A DNA stretch of 26,884 nucleotides. Source: Granulosicoccus sp964498925. Lineage in GTDB: Bacteria; Pseudomonadota; Gammaproteobacteria; Granulosicoccales; Granulosicoccaceae. The first letter of the stretch is position 1. Each line of letters starts with the position of its first letter. Location of the stretch: assembly GCA_964498925.1 (NCBI GenBank), contig CAZCKD010000021.1:1-26884 (forward strand). The letters run 5' to 3'. Positions 17,601-25,071 of the stretch are shown here, one piece after another. The position numbers and the translations under genes are program-made. The notes under the pieces are model-generated. The model searched no databases. It was not told where the DNA came from and worked only from the letters and a program-made list of their open reading frames with translations.

Positions 17601-17875
17601 CCGCCCATCGTGGGTAGCAGGGCGTCTGGCTTTTCGCGTTCAATGATGTTGCGTACAACCCGCCAATCAATAGGCTCGATGTAAATGGCATCTGCCATCG
17701 ACGGATCCGTCATGATCGTAGCCGGATTGGAATTGACGAGGATGACGCGAAAGCCCTCTTCCCGCAAAGCTTTACAAGCCTGAGCGCCGGAGTAGTCAAA
17801 TTCGCAAGCCTGCCCGATCACAATTGGGCCGGCACCGATGATCAGGACGCTTTTTATGTCAGCGCGTTTTGGCAT
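14651..17875 (-). CDS. carB: Carbamoyl-phosphate synthase large subunit
   Basis: Makes carbamoyl phosphate from bicarbonate, ATP and ammonia supplied by CarA; feeds pyrimidine and arginine synthesis. 1074 residues, like E. coli CarB (1073). The N-terminus MPKRADIKSVLIIGAGPIVIGQACEF is typical. It has two homologous ATP-grasp halves: the first with PSFTMGGSGGGIAYN, the second with PSYVLGGRAMEIV, each starting with a nucleotide-binding-like GxGPxxIGQxxEFDY segment. An MGS-like allosteric domain occupies about the last 140 residues, with TKGTQQAIDEAGI. The gene begins 33 bases after carA and its stop overlaps greA. Confidence 0.98.
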   Translation of the reverse strand: MPKRADIKSVLIIGAGPIVIGQACEFDYSGAQACKALREEGFRVILVNSNPATIMTDPSMADAIYIEPIDWRVVRNIIEREKPDALLPTMGGQTALNCALDLAREGVLEEFGVEMIGARPDAIDMAEDRDKFRNAMTEIGLATPKAAIAHTLEEAWEGQADIGFPCIIRPSFTMGGSGGGIAYNREEFEAIVGRGLDLSRTTEVLLEESVLGWKEYEMEVVRDNADNVIIVCSIENLDPMGVHTGDSITVAPSQTLTDKEYQIMRDASCAVLRKIGVDTGGSNVQFAINPDNGAMIIIEMNPRVSRSSALASKATGFPIARVAAKLAVGYTLNELRNEITGGLTPASFEPSIDYVVTKIPRFTFEKFPAADSRLTTQMKSVGEVMAIGRTLKESLQKALRGLEIGVSGFDEVVPEGLSEEDRFELIDREIRQVRDRRLWFVAEAFRAGQSVDDLFDATAIDRWFLCQIKEIIDAEKTVASLDMRSLDAKALKVLKRDGFSDSRLAHLLGVTEQNFREYRKSQGITPVFKRVDSCAAEFASNTAYMYSTYEQYCESEPTDKKKIMVLGGGPNRIGQGIEFDYCCVHAALALRDDGYETIMVNCNPETVSTDFDTSDRLYFEPLTLEDVLAIIDVEKPFGVIVQYGGQTPLKLARDLLAAGAPIIGTSPDSIDLAEDRERFQQLIEKLGLLQPPNRTARTPEEALTSAEEIGYPLVVRPSYVLGGRAMEIVQEPSELSRYMKEAVTVSNDSPVLLDRFLNDAVEVDVDAICDGTDVVIGGIMEHIEEAGVHSGDSACSLPPFSLSEETCEELSRQVAKMAKGLGVIGLMNTQFAIQGEKIYVLEVNPRASRTVPFVSKATGVQLAKVAARCMAGQSLSSQGVTVVPRPSYYSVKESVFPFAKFPGVDTLLGPEMKSTGEVMGTGKTFGEAFYKASLGASSELPQKGVAFISVRDQDKAGVVEVARNLVGAGFTLMATKGTQQAIDEAGIACQLINKMRQGQPHIVDQIKNDAIHLIINTTDGRQAITDSAEIRLQALRRKIPYTTTLSGAIAMCAALSHSATDPVYRLSDIHLETA

Positions 17876-17908
17876 GTCAGGATATACCGGTTAACGTATT
17901 TAAAGAAT

Positions 17909-19039
17909 TTAAGCAGCCGAGAGCATGGCCATGAATTGATCGAAGAGTTCTTCGACATCATGCGGGCCGGGGCTGGCTTCCGGATGCCCTTGGAATCCCA
18001 TCGCAGGCACATCCAATCGGCGCAAGCCCTGGAGTGTTTGATCGAACAAAGACACGTGTGTAATGGCAAGCGTTTCATTGAGTGAATCTGCATCAACAGC
18101 AAACCCATGATTCTGGCTACTGATCATGACCTTGCCACTCGCCGTATCCAATACCGGGTGATTAGCACCATGATGACCGAATTTCATTTTGATCGTTTTT
18201 GCCTCCGACGCCAGCGCTAACAGCTGATGCCCCAGACAAATACCAAAAGTAGGTATTTTTTTCTCGAGCATTTGACGGATAGTGTCTACAGCGTAATCGC
18301 AAGGCTCTGGATCACCCGGGCCATTGGACAGAAATAGGCCGTCGGGCGATAAAGCGAGAATTTGTTCAGCGGTGTACGTAGCCGGCACTACCGTAACCTT
18401 ACAGTCACGATCAACAAATAAACGAAGAATGTTGTGCTTGACGCCAAAATCCATTGCAACAATGTGGTGCTTGGGACTTGGTGCCGCCGTTTTGATATCG
18501 GCAGGATCCAGCGCCCAGCTTCCTTCAGTCCACGAATACGGCTCGGCGCAGGTCACGACCTTTGCCAGGTCCATTCCTGCTAAACCGGGAAATGCTTTAG
18601 CCGCTTCCAGAGCTTGATCGCTGTCTAACGAATCACCAGCGTAGATACAGCCGTTTTGCGCGCCATGCTCCCGCAAATGCCGGGTCAGTGCGCGGGTATC
18701 AATGTCACTGATAGCAACCACCTTGTTATCGTGGAGAAAGGCTTCTAACGATGTTTCCGCTCTGAAATTGCTGTGAAGCCTAGGCAAATCTCGAATGATG
18801 AGTCCTTTGCAAAAAACAGAGGATGACTCCATGTCCTGCTTGGTAGCGCCGGTATTCCCGATATGCGGGTAAGTCAGCGTTACGATCTGCTCTGCGTAGG
18901 ACGGGTCGCTCAGGATCTCCTGGTAACCGGTCATTGCGGTATTGAATACGACTTCACCAACGGATAAGCCATCAATTCCGATAGCAGTTCCTTCGAAAGT
19001 GGTGCCGTCAGCAAGTACTAGGATGGCGGGTCGAGTCAC
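17909..19039 (-). CDS. carA: Carbamoyl-phosphate synthase small subunit (glutaminase)
   Basis: Hydrolyses glutamine and channels ammonia to CarB. 376 residues from a GTG at 19039. The CPSase small-chain domain at the N-terminus has GEVVFNTAMTGYQEILSDPSY; the class I glutamine amidotransferase domain has FGICLGHQLLALA (Cys268), and the catalytic His352/Glu354 in QGHPEASPGP. The GTG puts the protein start at TRPAILVLADG, as in E. coli CarA; a TTG at 19093 would add 18 unlike residues. There is no strong Shine-Dalgarno. First gene of carA-carB-greA. Confidence 0.96.
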   Translation of the reverse strand: MTRPAILVLADGTTFEGTAIGIDGLSVGEVVFNTAMTGYQEILSDPSYAEQIVTLTYPHIGNTGATKQDMESSSVFCKGLIIRDLPRLHSNFRAETSLEAFLHDNKVVAISDIDTRALTRHLREHGAQNGCIYAGDSLDSDQALEAAKAFPGLAGMDLAKVVTCAEPYSWTEGSWALDPADIKTAAPSPKHHIVAMDFGVKHNILRLFVDRDCKVTVVPATYTAEQILALSPDGLFLSNGPGDPEPCDYAVDTIRQMLEKKIPTFGICLGHQLLALASEAKTIKMKFGHHGANHPVLDTASGKVMISSQNHGFAVDADSLNETLAITHVSLFDQTLQGLRRLDVPAMGFQGHPEASPGPHDVEELFDQFMAMLSAA

Positions 19040-19115
19040 GGGTGAGAGATATTCCAGCGTTGCACACACAAAAACGGAGAAATTCGCTGTCAAAGCCGAA
19101 TTTCCCCGCCACTAA

Positions 19116-19154
19116 ATTGGACCAATAATACGCGTCATGGGGGTTGTTTGTCCA
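19116..19154 (-). promoter_or_regulatory. carA: Candidate sigma-70 promoter of carA with overlapping inverted repeat
   Basis: On the minus strand, TGGACA (19149-19154, 5 of 6 to -35), 18 bases, then TATTAT (19125-19130, 5 of 6 to -10). The palindrome ATTGG-T-CCAAT (19116-19126, minus-strand reading) overlaps the downstream edge of the -10, a position suited to a repressor or to start-site effects. Transcription from here would leave a leader of about 80 bases before the GTG. I see no arginine box that I can assert. Confidence 0.45.
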
Positions 19155-19204
19155 CCAAAGAACGCATCACAGCCCTAGCCCCTCAGGAGATAGTTTGATG
19201 ACGA

Positions 19205-20272
19205 TCAAGCCCTAATAAATCGAGTGACCCCATTTTCCTCGACACGGGTCAAATTTCCGTTCGATTCCAGATAATGCAAATGAGCCAGGCTCTCACCCAG
19301 AGCGAACGACATTTGCTGATCATCCAATTCTCGCCGAAACAAAACAGGGAATAAATCGTAGGCGCTTGTCGGTGTGGAGCATGCCTCCAATACCTCATCT
19401 AATCGGAGATCATGATGTGCAGCCAGCGCATTCAACCTCGTCCACAATCCGCGAAAGGGACTGCCATGAGATGGCAATACAAGCGTGTCCTCGGGCAAAG
19501 CCTTCAGTTTTTGGACAGTGTCGAGAAAGCCGGCTAGCGGATTTTTATCCTCTAATCTTGGCATAACACTGACATTGGGCGTGATGCTCGGCAACACCTG
19601 ATCAGCAGCGATAAGAACACGATCAGATTCGCGGTACAGCATAATCATATCCGGAGCGTGTCCACGTCCAATAAGCACCTTATATTCCTGCCCACCGAGG
19701 GAGATGACATCCTCTTCTTTCACGCATTGCCACGCGCTTGCCGGTGGCGGCTCATGAACAATTCTTCCATAAGTATTGCCTCTGCCCCGAACAGCATCAA
19801 CACGTGTCGAAGGCAACCCATTACTGCTATACCAATGCGCATAAAAGTCCTCATAATCAGGACCATCAACCGACCAGATCTCGCGGGAATATTGAGTTTC
19901 GATGGCAGAACCGATCAACTTCGCACCACCGGAATGAAACCACCCTGCCAATCCCATATGATCCGGATGAAAATGCGTGACCAACAGAGTTTCAATGGCA
20001 GGCGATCCTGCGGCAGGCGATCCTGCGTTCGATAAAGAATCAGGGAATAGTGATTGCCAGGCACTTCTGGTTGTTGAGGTATTGATACCAGTATCGATTA
20101 GAACCTGATTATCTGTATCCCCAAGCAGCCAGCAATTGACGTGATCGAGCGCGAAAGGCAAAGAGTGCCGAATCCAACGAATAGAGTCAGCAACAGAGAG
20201 TATATCGGTGTCGCCTGGGACAGACTCAAACGGGAATTCAAGTCCGGCATGCTTATCGCGGGCGCTGCTCAC
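19205..20272 (-). CDS. MBL-fold metallo-hydrolase, substrate unknown
   Basis: 355 residues from a GTG at 20272. The metallo-beta-lactamase signature HFHPDH is at residues 100-105, with further metal-ligand candidates in IGRGHAPDM, AADQVL and LPSHGSPF, in the usual order for the fold. The extra C-terminal helical part (about 285-355) resembles the region that follows the MBL domain in hydrolases of the glyoxalase II/LACTB2 type. The GTG overlaps the parE stop (GTGA), the best sign for this start; a TTG at 20311 inside parE is the alternative. A pentapeptide AGSPA is repeated in tandem at about residues 83-92 because of a 15-base duplication. No specific substrate can be assigned. Confidence 0.8.
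   Translation of the reverse strand: MSSARDKHAGLEFPFESVPGDTDILSVADSIRWIRHSLPFALDHVNCWLLGDTDNQVLIDTGINTSTTRSAWQSLFPDSLSNAGSPAAGSPAIETLLVTHFHPDHMGLAGWFHSGGAKLIGSAIETQYSREIWSVDGPDYEDFYAHWYSSNGLPSTRVDAVRGRGNTYGRIVHEPPPASAWQCVKEEDVISLGGQEYKVLIGRGHAPDMIMLYRESDRVLIAADQVLPSITPNVSVMPRLEDKNPLAGFLDTVQKLKALPEDTLVLPSHGSPFRGLWTRLNALAAHHDLRLDEVLEACSTPTSAYDLFPVLFRRELDDQQMSFALGESLAHLHYLESNGNLTRVEENGVTRFIRA
19998..20027. repeat. 15-base tandem duplication inside the MBL-fold gene
   Basis: GCAGGCGATCCTGCG occurs twice in direct tandem (19998-20012 and 20013-20027). It keeps the frame and encodes AGSPA twice, just before the HFHPDH motif. Confidence 0.9.
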
Positions 20273-22161
20273 AACTGAACATCTGCCAGGTCGCCTTTGC
20301 TCTCCAACCAACGCTTTCGATCTGCGGAGCGTTTCTTCGCCAACATCATGTCCATGGTTTTGTTGGTATCGTCACCATCGGCAATGGTTAAACGGATAAG
20401 CCGACGCGTATCCGGGGCAACTGATGTCTCCCGAAGTTGCATGGGGTTCATCTCACCGAGACCCTTAAAACGTGTCACAGTGACTTTTCCTTTCAATTTC
20501 TCCGCCTCGATACGGGCCATGATGCCCGATCGTTCCGCTTCGTCGACAGCATAAAAAACCGCTTTACCTACATCTACTCTAAACAAAGGCGGCATGGCCA
20601 CATAAACATGACCGGCCTGCACCAGCGCTTTAAAATGCCGGACAAATAAGGCACACAGAAGTGTCGCTATGTGCGCACCATCCGAGTCGGCATCTGCAAG
20701 GATGCACACCTTCCCGTAACGCAATTTATCCAGATTCGGTGAGCCCGGTTCGATACCGATGGCAACGGAGATATCGTGCACTTCCTGAGAACCCAGAATC
20801 TGATCAATGTCTGCCTCCCAGGTGTTAAGAATTTTTCCACGCAGCGGCATGATGGCCTGAAAGGTTCGGTCCCTAGCCTGCTTTGCCGATCCGCCCGCAG
20901 AATCACCTTCCACGAGAAATAGTTCGGTGAGGCTCAAATCTGTGGACGTGCAATCGGCCAGTTTGCCTGGCAGCGCCGGCCCACTCGTCAGTTTTTTTCT
21001 AACAACTTTTTTTCCGGAGCGTGCTCTTGCCTGCGCACTGGCGATTGCCAGAGCAGCGATTTGGTCGCCTGTTTCAGGGTGCTGATTGAGCCATTGGGCT
21101 GTGTGATCCTTAACCACCCCAGAAATAAAGACAACGCATTCCCGGGACGACAAACGCTCCTTGGTTTGCCCGGAAAACTGAGGATCCTCCAATTTGACGG
21201 ACAGAACATAGCTGACTTTATCCCAGACATCTTCAGGGGAGATCTTCACACCACGAGGCATCAAATTTCGCAGTTCAGCAAAATCACGAATCGCATCAGT
21301 CAGCCCCGTTCTTAGACCATTGACATGGGTACCACCTTGCGCCGTCGGCACAAGGTTCACGTAGCTTTCGGAGACACCTTCACCACCCTCCGGAAGCCAG
21401 ACGACTGCCCAATCAGCAGTTTCTGTACTTGAACTCATGCTCGCTGACAAAGGGACTTCAGGAATTCGCTCGAAACCATCAACCGCACTGGTCAGGTAGT
21501 CCAGTAAACCGTCTTCATACAACCATTCGTCTTTCTCACCGGAAGCCTCGTCATGCAGCCTGACTCTCAATCGGGGACACAAAACGGCTTTAGCTCGGAG
21601 TAAATGCCGTAGACGGCTTAGCGATATTTTATCCGTATCGAAGTATTTTTTATCCGGCCAGAATCGGATGCTTGTACCGGTATTTCTCTGGCCCACTTTG
21701 CCGATTTTTTTTAATTTGTCGTCGACGTTGCCATTCTTGAAAGTGGCCAGAAACTCTTGGCTGTCGCGACGAATAGTCACTTCCAGCTTTTTAGACAACG
21801 CATTCACAACGGAAACACCCACACCGTGCAGCCCGCCGGAGAAACGGTAGTTATCGTTAGAGAATTTACCGCCGGCGTGCAAGGTGGTTAGGATGACTTC
21901 AACACCCGGTTTTTTCAATTTCGGATGTTTATCGACCGGCATGCCTCGACCATCATCGATGACTTCCAAAGAGCCATCTTTGTAGAGCGTGACTTTGATA
22001 TCCGAAGCATGTCCAGCCAATGCTTCATCTACGCTGTTGTCGATAACTTCCTGAGCAAGATGATTGGGACGTTGGGTGTCGGTGTACATGCCCGGTCGCT
22101 TGCGCACCGGGTCCAAGCCACTAAGGACTTCAATGGAGGAGGCGTTGTATTGATCGCTCAC
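20269..22161 (-). CDS. parE: DNA topoisomerase IV subunit B
   Basis: ATPase subunit of topoisomerase IV, which decatenates daughter chromosomes together with ParC. 630 residues, as E. coli ParE. GHKL ATPase domain at the N-terminus (EVIDNSVDEALAGH, DDGRGMPVD, GGLHGVGVSVVNALS), transducer domain with QGGTHVNGLR, TOPRIM domain with LVEGDSAGGSAKQARDR and the acidic metal site ADADSDGAHIATLL. The start is a GTG; MSDQYNASSIEVLSGLDPVRKRPGMY matches ParE rather than GyrB, and the protein is much shorter than GyrB. No clear Shine-Dalgarno. The downstream MBL-fold gene overlaps its stop. Confidence 0.97.
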   Translation of the reverse strand: MSDQYNASSIEVLSGLDPVRKRPGMYTDTQRPNHLAQEVIDNSVDEALAGHASDIKVTLYKDGSLEVIDDGRGMPVDKHPKLKKPGVEVILTTLHAGGKFSNDNYRFSGGLHGVGVSVVNALSKKLEVTIRRDSQEFLATFKNGNVDDKLKKIGKVGQRNTGTSIRFWPDKKYFDTDKISLSRLRHLLRAKAVLCPRLRVRLHDEASGEKDEWLYEDGLLDYLTSAVDGFERIPEVPLSASMSSSTETADWAVVWLPEGGEGVSESYVNLVPTAQGGTHVNGLRTGLTDAIRDFAELRNLMPRGVKISPEDVWDKVSYVLSVKLEDPQFSGQTKERLSSRECVVFISGVVKDHTAQWLNQHPETGDQIAALAIASAQARARSGKKVVRKKLTSGPALPGKLADCTSTDLSLTELFLVEGDSAGGSAKQARDRTFQAIMPLRGKILNTWEADIDQILGSQEVHDISVAIGIEPGSPNLDKLRYGKVCILADADSDGAHIATLLCALFVRHFKALVQAGHVYVAMPPLFRVDVGKAVFYAVDEAERSGIMARIEAEKLKGKVTVTRFKGLGEMNPMQLRETSVAPDTRRLIRLTIADGDDTNKTMDMMLAKKRSADRKRWLESKGDLADVQL

Positions 22162-22192
22162 TATGTCAGTGTCTGATAGCTAGAGTAATTGG

Positions 22193-22217
22193 GGCCGTCC
22201 ATATCGATTGGACCGCC
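22193..22217. promoter_or_regulatory. Inverted repeat between divergent parE and cnoX
   Basis: GGCCGTCCA-TATCGAT-TGGACCGCC: 9-base arms with one mismatch around a spacer that is itself nearly palindromic. It sits 31 bases upstream of parE and about 140 upstream of cnoX, where a shared regulator could act. I know no regulator for it. Confidence 0.3.
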
Positions 22218-22354
22218 ATGATTAAGACTTTTTCGTGATGCGCGACCGTCGCACATCTGACGCGACAAGTGTAGCGTATGACACCGCCCTTGAATTAAAC
22301 GTGTTCAGACGACACACTTGTCTCTCCTCATTGACAGAAAACTTTGACATAACA

Positions 22355-23248
22355 ATGGCTGATTCACCTTACATCGTTAAACTCGACGAACAGAACTTCA
22401 TGGAGGTTGTGGTAGAAGGCTCTGACAATACGCCGGTTCTTGTCGATTTCTGGGCCGACTGGTGTGGTCCGTGTAAAAGCCTGATGCCAATTCTGGAAAA
22501 ACTGGCTGAAGAATATAACGGTGCGTTCATTCTGGCCAAACTGGACACAGAAGCTCACCCCGGTATCGCCCAGCAACTGGGCATCCGCAGTCTTCCGACT
22601 GTCAAGTTGTTCAAGGATCGCCAACTGGTCAACGAATTTATGGGCGCCCTTCCCGAGTCCGAAGTTCGCACGTTTCTCGAAACCCACGTAGGCCCCGCAC
22701 TCGCAGCCGAGGAACCTGAAGAAACCGATACTGAAGACTCCATAGTCGGACAGGCCATGGCGCAGTTTTCTGCAGGAAACGTTGAAGAAGCCAAGCAGAT
22801 ACTGACAGCTGCTCAAGCCGAGGATCCAGCCAACGCCGAGATCCTGCTAGCGTTGGGCCAGGTGTCCATCAGTTCAGGAGATTTGGAGACGGCAGAGAGC
22901 TGCCTCAAAGCGATGCCCGAGGAAGATCGTGACGGCCCTCAAGGTAAAAGACTCGCCGGCACGCTGGAATTAGCGAAAGAGAGTGACTCGGATCAAAGCC
23001 CACAAGAAATCAGGGCTGCTCTGGAAAAGGAGCCGGGTAGCAGCGAGCTAAGATACAAACTCGCCATTGCGGAAGCCTTAGCGGGAAATGTTCAAACCGC
23101 TATGGACGAACTACTCTCTCTCGTGCAAACCGACGCCGGTTACAACGATGGTGCTCCGAGGCAGAAGCTACTCGCACTGTTTAATGTGTTGGGCGACGAC
23201 CCTTTAGTGGGCCAGTACCGACGCAAGCTATTCGCCACCTTGCACTAA
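22355..23248 (+). CDS. cnoX: Thioredoxin-TPR chaperedoxin CnoX (YbbN)
   Basis: 297 residues. An N-terminal thioredoxin domain (about 5-112) has WCGPC at 36-40 and the cis-proline in SLPTV at 79-83, followed by an acidic linker and a TPR-like helical region to the end, finishing YRRKLFATLH like E. coli YbbN (YRRQLYALLY). CnoX protects proteins from oxidative aggregation and cooperates with GroEL and DnaK. E. coli CnoX has SxxC in place of CxxC; here the full CGPC pair is present, so thiol-disulfide activity is expected. I start it at the ATG of MADSPYIVKL; the frame is open upstream to 22235, but those 40 residues do not fit the family. Its stop is 6 bases from the convergent DUF2007 gene. Confidence 0.93.
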   Translation: MADSPYIVKLDEQNFMEVVVEGSDNTPVLVDFWADWCGPCKSLMPILEKLAEEYNGAFILAKLDTEAHPGIAQQLGIRSLPTVKLFKDRQLVNEFMGALPESEVRTFLETHVGPALAAEEPEETDTEDSIVGQAMAQFSAGNVEEAKQILTAAQAEDPANAEILLALGQVSISSGDLETAESCLKAMPEEDRDGPQGKRLAGTLELAKESDSDQSPQEIRAALEKEPGSSELRYKLAIAEALAGNVQTAMDELLSLVQTDAGYNDGAPRQKLLALFNVLGDDPLVGQYRRKLFATLH

Positions 23249-23254
23249 GGTCGC

Positions 23255-23578
23255 TTACACGCCCTCATTCGCAGGGCGTAGCACCCCACATTGCCAGCAC
23301 GCTCCGAATTCCGACCCCATTTTCTCACCGCATTCTCTGCAAAACCAGTCGTTTTCAGGCGCGCGCCGAATAGCTTCGAATTCATCGATAAGCGCTCTGG
23401 CCCGTGCCTCATGCTGAGGTTCATCGAGCCAGACGCCAATAACTTCAGTGGGGGGAAGCTCGCCGATCGCGCCGCTAAGGTATGAGCCTGTCACACGAGC
23501 ACTCATACCACCGGCAGACAATTCATCGACGATGAGCTGAGCCTCCACGGTATTGGCGGCGCGGTAGATCATCGGCAT
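23255..23578 (-). CDS. DUF2007 domain protein with C-terminal zinc ribbon
   Basis: 107 residues. IYRAANTVEAQLIVDELSAG and the SGAIGELPPTE segment match the DUF2007 pattern (a small ferredoxin-like fold of unknown role, sometimes called a putative signal-transducing protein). The C-terminus adds CREC-x10-CWQC (Cys80, 83, 94, 97), a four-Cys zinc ribbon. The ATG at 23578 has GGAAG 9 bases upstream; a second ATG two codons on is possible. It follows ygfZ by 4 bases, so the two are probably co-transcribed. No function can be stated. Confidence 0.8.
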   Translation of the reverse strand: MPMIYRAANTVEAQLIVDELSAGGMSARVTGSYLSGAIGELPPTEVIGVWLDEPQHEARARALIDEFEAIRRAPENDWFCRECGEKMGSEFGACWQCGVLRPANEGV

Positions 23579-23582
23579 CGTA

Positions 23583-24632
23583 TTAGTCTTCCGATGGCGG
23601 TGAGTCTTCCTGTGTCGGTAACGTGTAAGGAAGTTCTTTCATCGTTAAGGCTTGACCATTAAATTGCAGCGTGCTGTCATCCGCCGACACCTTGGTAACG
23701 GCCAATATCGCTGTGTATTGGTCACTATATTGAACGGCATCAACAACAATTCCAGCTTCCTGATCCGTTCCTGAGGTGAGCTTGTCACCCGCTGCAGGTG
23801 CGGTGGTTGCATCGGCACCCATATGAAAAAGGCACATATGCCTTTTCAGCTTTCCTAGATATTGCATGCGGGCGACGATCTCCTGCCCCGGATAACATCC
23901 TTTTGTAAAGCTCAGCGCATCAATCAGCTGCAAATTAATCATTTGCGGCACAAATGACTCCGTAACCCCAGACGTTATCGAGGGTATACCGGCGGAGATA
24001 TCTCCCAGACGCCAAAGCAGGTTGTTATTTTTTGTCAGAGACGATTGTGTCCAAATTTCTTGAATCCTATCCATACCGGCGACGAGCAAATAACGTGGCA
24101 GGCTTTCACCCATCGCGGCGTCATGCCATCTGACTAACTGTTGTTCATCGGAACTGGCAGAATCCATCGGCGCCAAGGGCAAAGCTCCCAGTTCATCAGG
24201 TAATGCGTCTATCGAGCCCGCGTTTTCGGCCTGCAGACCGAGACAAGCTAAATCTGGACGCTCAGTCAGGGTAACTGCAGCCCTCATGACAAACATACCG
24301 AGTCGTTTCAAAAACGCGTCTTTGACGGAGGCTGGAAGCAATAATCTGTATCCCTCGCCTGTCCCTATTATCAGCGGCAGCGCTAATAGTCGTCCCTTTG
24401 GACTGCAATAGCCTGTTACCTGAGCCTGGGTCTCAGACACCTGCAGAAGGTCGTTGGAGAACTGTCCTTGAAGAAAAGAACTGGCGTCTTCCCCGGTGAT
24501 GTCAACTACGCTCATGTGCGATAGCTCGACTAGTTGCGGCCCGTTACCGAGTTGTTCACCAATATGGTTAGCTGTATCGACAGCCGGCATGATCCCAGCC
24601 TTATCTAACATATCGCCCCATTCGTAACTCAT
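23583..24632 (-). CDS. ygfZ: tRNA-modifying/Fe-S assembly protein YgfZ (folate-binding)
   Basis: 349 residues of the GcvT-related COG0354 family. YgfZ uses folate and is needed for full activity of some Fe-S enzymes such as MiaB in E. coli. The diagnostic KGCYPGQE is at residues 244-251 with the conserved Cys246, within SFTKGCYPGQEIVARMQYLGKLKR; the N-terminal GEDASSFLQGQFSND segment is also typical. I use the ATG at 24632 because AAGGA (24642-24646) lies 9 bases upstream; an ATG at 24686 would add 18 residues and has no ribosome site. Divergent from the SDHAF4-like gene. In E. coli ygfZ is beside sdhE (ygfY), another complex II maturation gene. Confidence 0.93.
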   Translation of the reverse strand: MSYEWGDMLDKAGIMPAVDTANHIGEQLGNGPQLVELSHMSVVDITGEDASSFLQGQFSNDLLQVSETQAQVTGYCSPKGRLLALPLIIGTGEGYRLLLPASVKDAFLKRLGMFVMRAAVTLTERPDLACLGLQAENAGSIDALPDELGALPLAPMDSASSDEQQLVRWHDAAMGESLPRYLLVAGMDRIQEIWTQSSLTKNNNLLWRLGDISAGIPSITSGVTESFVPQMINLQLIDALSFTKGCYPGQEIVARMQYLGKLKRHMCLFHMGADATTAPAAGDKLTSGTDQEAGIVVDAVQYSDQYTAILAVTKVSADDSTLQFNGQALTMKELPYTLPTQEDSPPSED

Positions 24633-24765
24633 TAGAAAGTATCCTTGTAGTGAATTTCTCAATAAAACAGCCAATTGGGTCGACATTTGTAAGGATATGT
24701 CATGCCCCTAATTGCTATTATTACCGTATGAAGTTTATGTGTGAAGTAAACAACCGCTTTTCATT

Positions 24766-24990
24766 ATGACCTCAAAGCCCTCAGACAACAGTGCCGCGCC
24801 GCACGTTCAACCCGCATTGGACGGCAAAGCGCCGAAGCAGGCAGAACACCCTTCTCACGTTGCCAGAGACGCGGTTGCACCCAATACAGACCTCCCTACC
24901 GAAAAAGCGGAAGAATTCGGCGGCCAAGCAGGTCTGGAGCCTACACGTTACGGGGATTGGGAAAAAAAGGGCCGTTGTACGGATTTTTAA
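24766..24990 (+). CDS. DUF1674 protein, succinate dehydrogenase assembly factor 4 (SDHAF4) family
   Basis: 74 residues. The N-terminal half is polar and Pro/Ala-rich, probably disordered. The C-terminus, EPTRYGDWEKKGRCTDF, is the conserved SDHAF4/DUF1674 motif almost letter for letter. In mitochondria SDHAF4 binds flavinated SdhA and helps it join SdhB while limiting stray oxidation; bacterial members are named by homology. Placement 81 bases before sdhC, same strand, supports that role. No clear Shine-Dalgarno precedes the ATG; instead a 13-codon ORF (24728-24769) ends with its TGA overlapping this start codon. Confidence 0.88.
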   Translation: MTSKPSDNSAAPHVQPALDGKAPKQAEHPSHVARDAVAPNTDLPTEKAEEFGGQAGLEPTRYGDWEKKGRCTDF

Positions 24991-25071
24991 GTAAACACTA
25001 ATCAGACAAAATACCATTTCAATCACTCGACGAGTCGATGTCGGGCAACAAATTCGGATATACGAAACATC

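Noticed and set aside
22235..22354. 40-residue N-terminal extension of CnoX
   Set aside because: The residues do not resemble the family and the thioredoxin fold starts correctly at the later ATG.
23259..23279. Hairpin ACGCCCT-CATTCGC-AGGGCGT at the convergent ends of cnoX and the DUF2007 gene
   Set aside because: No T run follows on either strand and it lies in the DUF2007 coding sequence; too weak to call a terminator.
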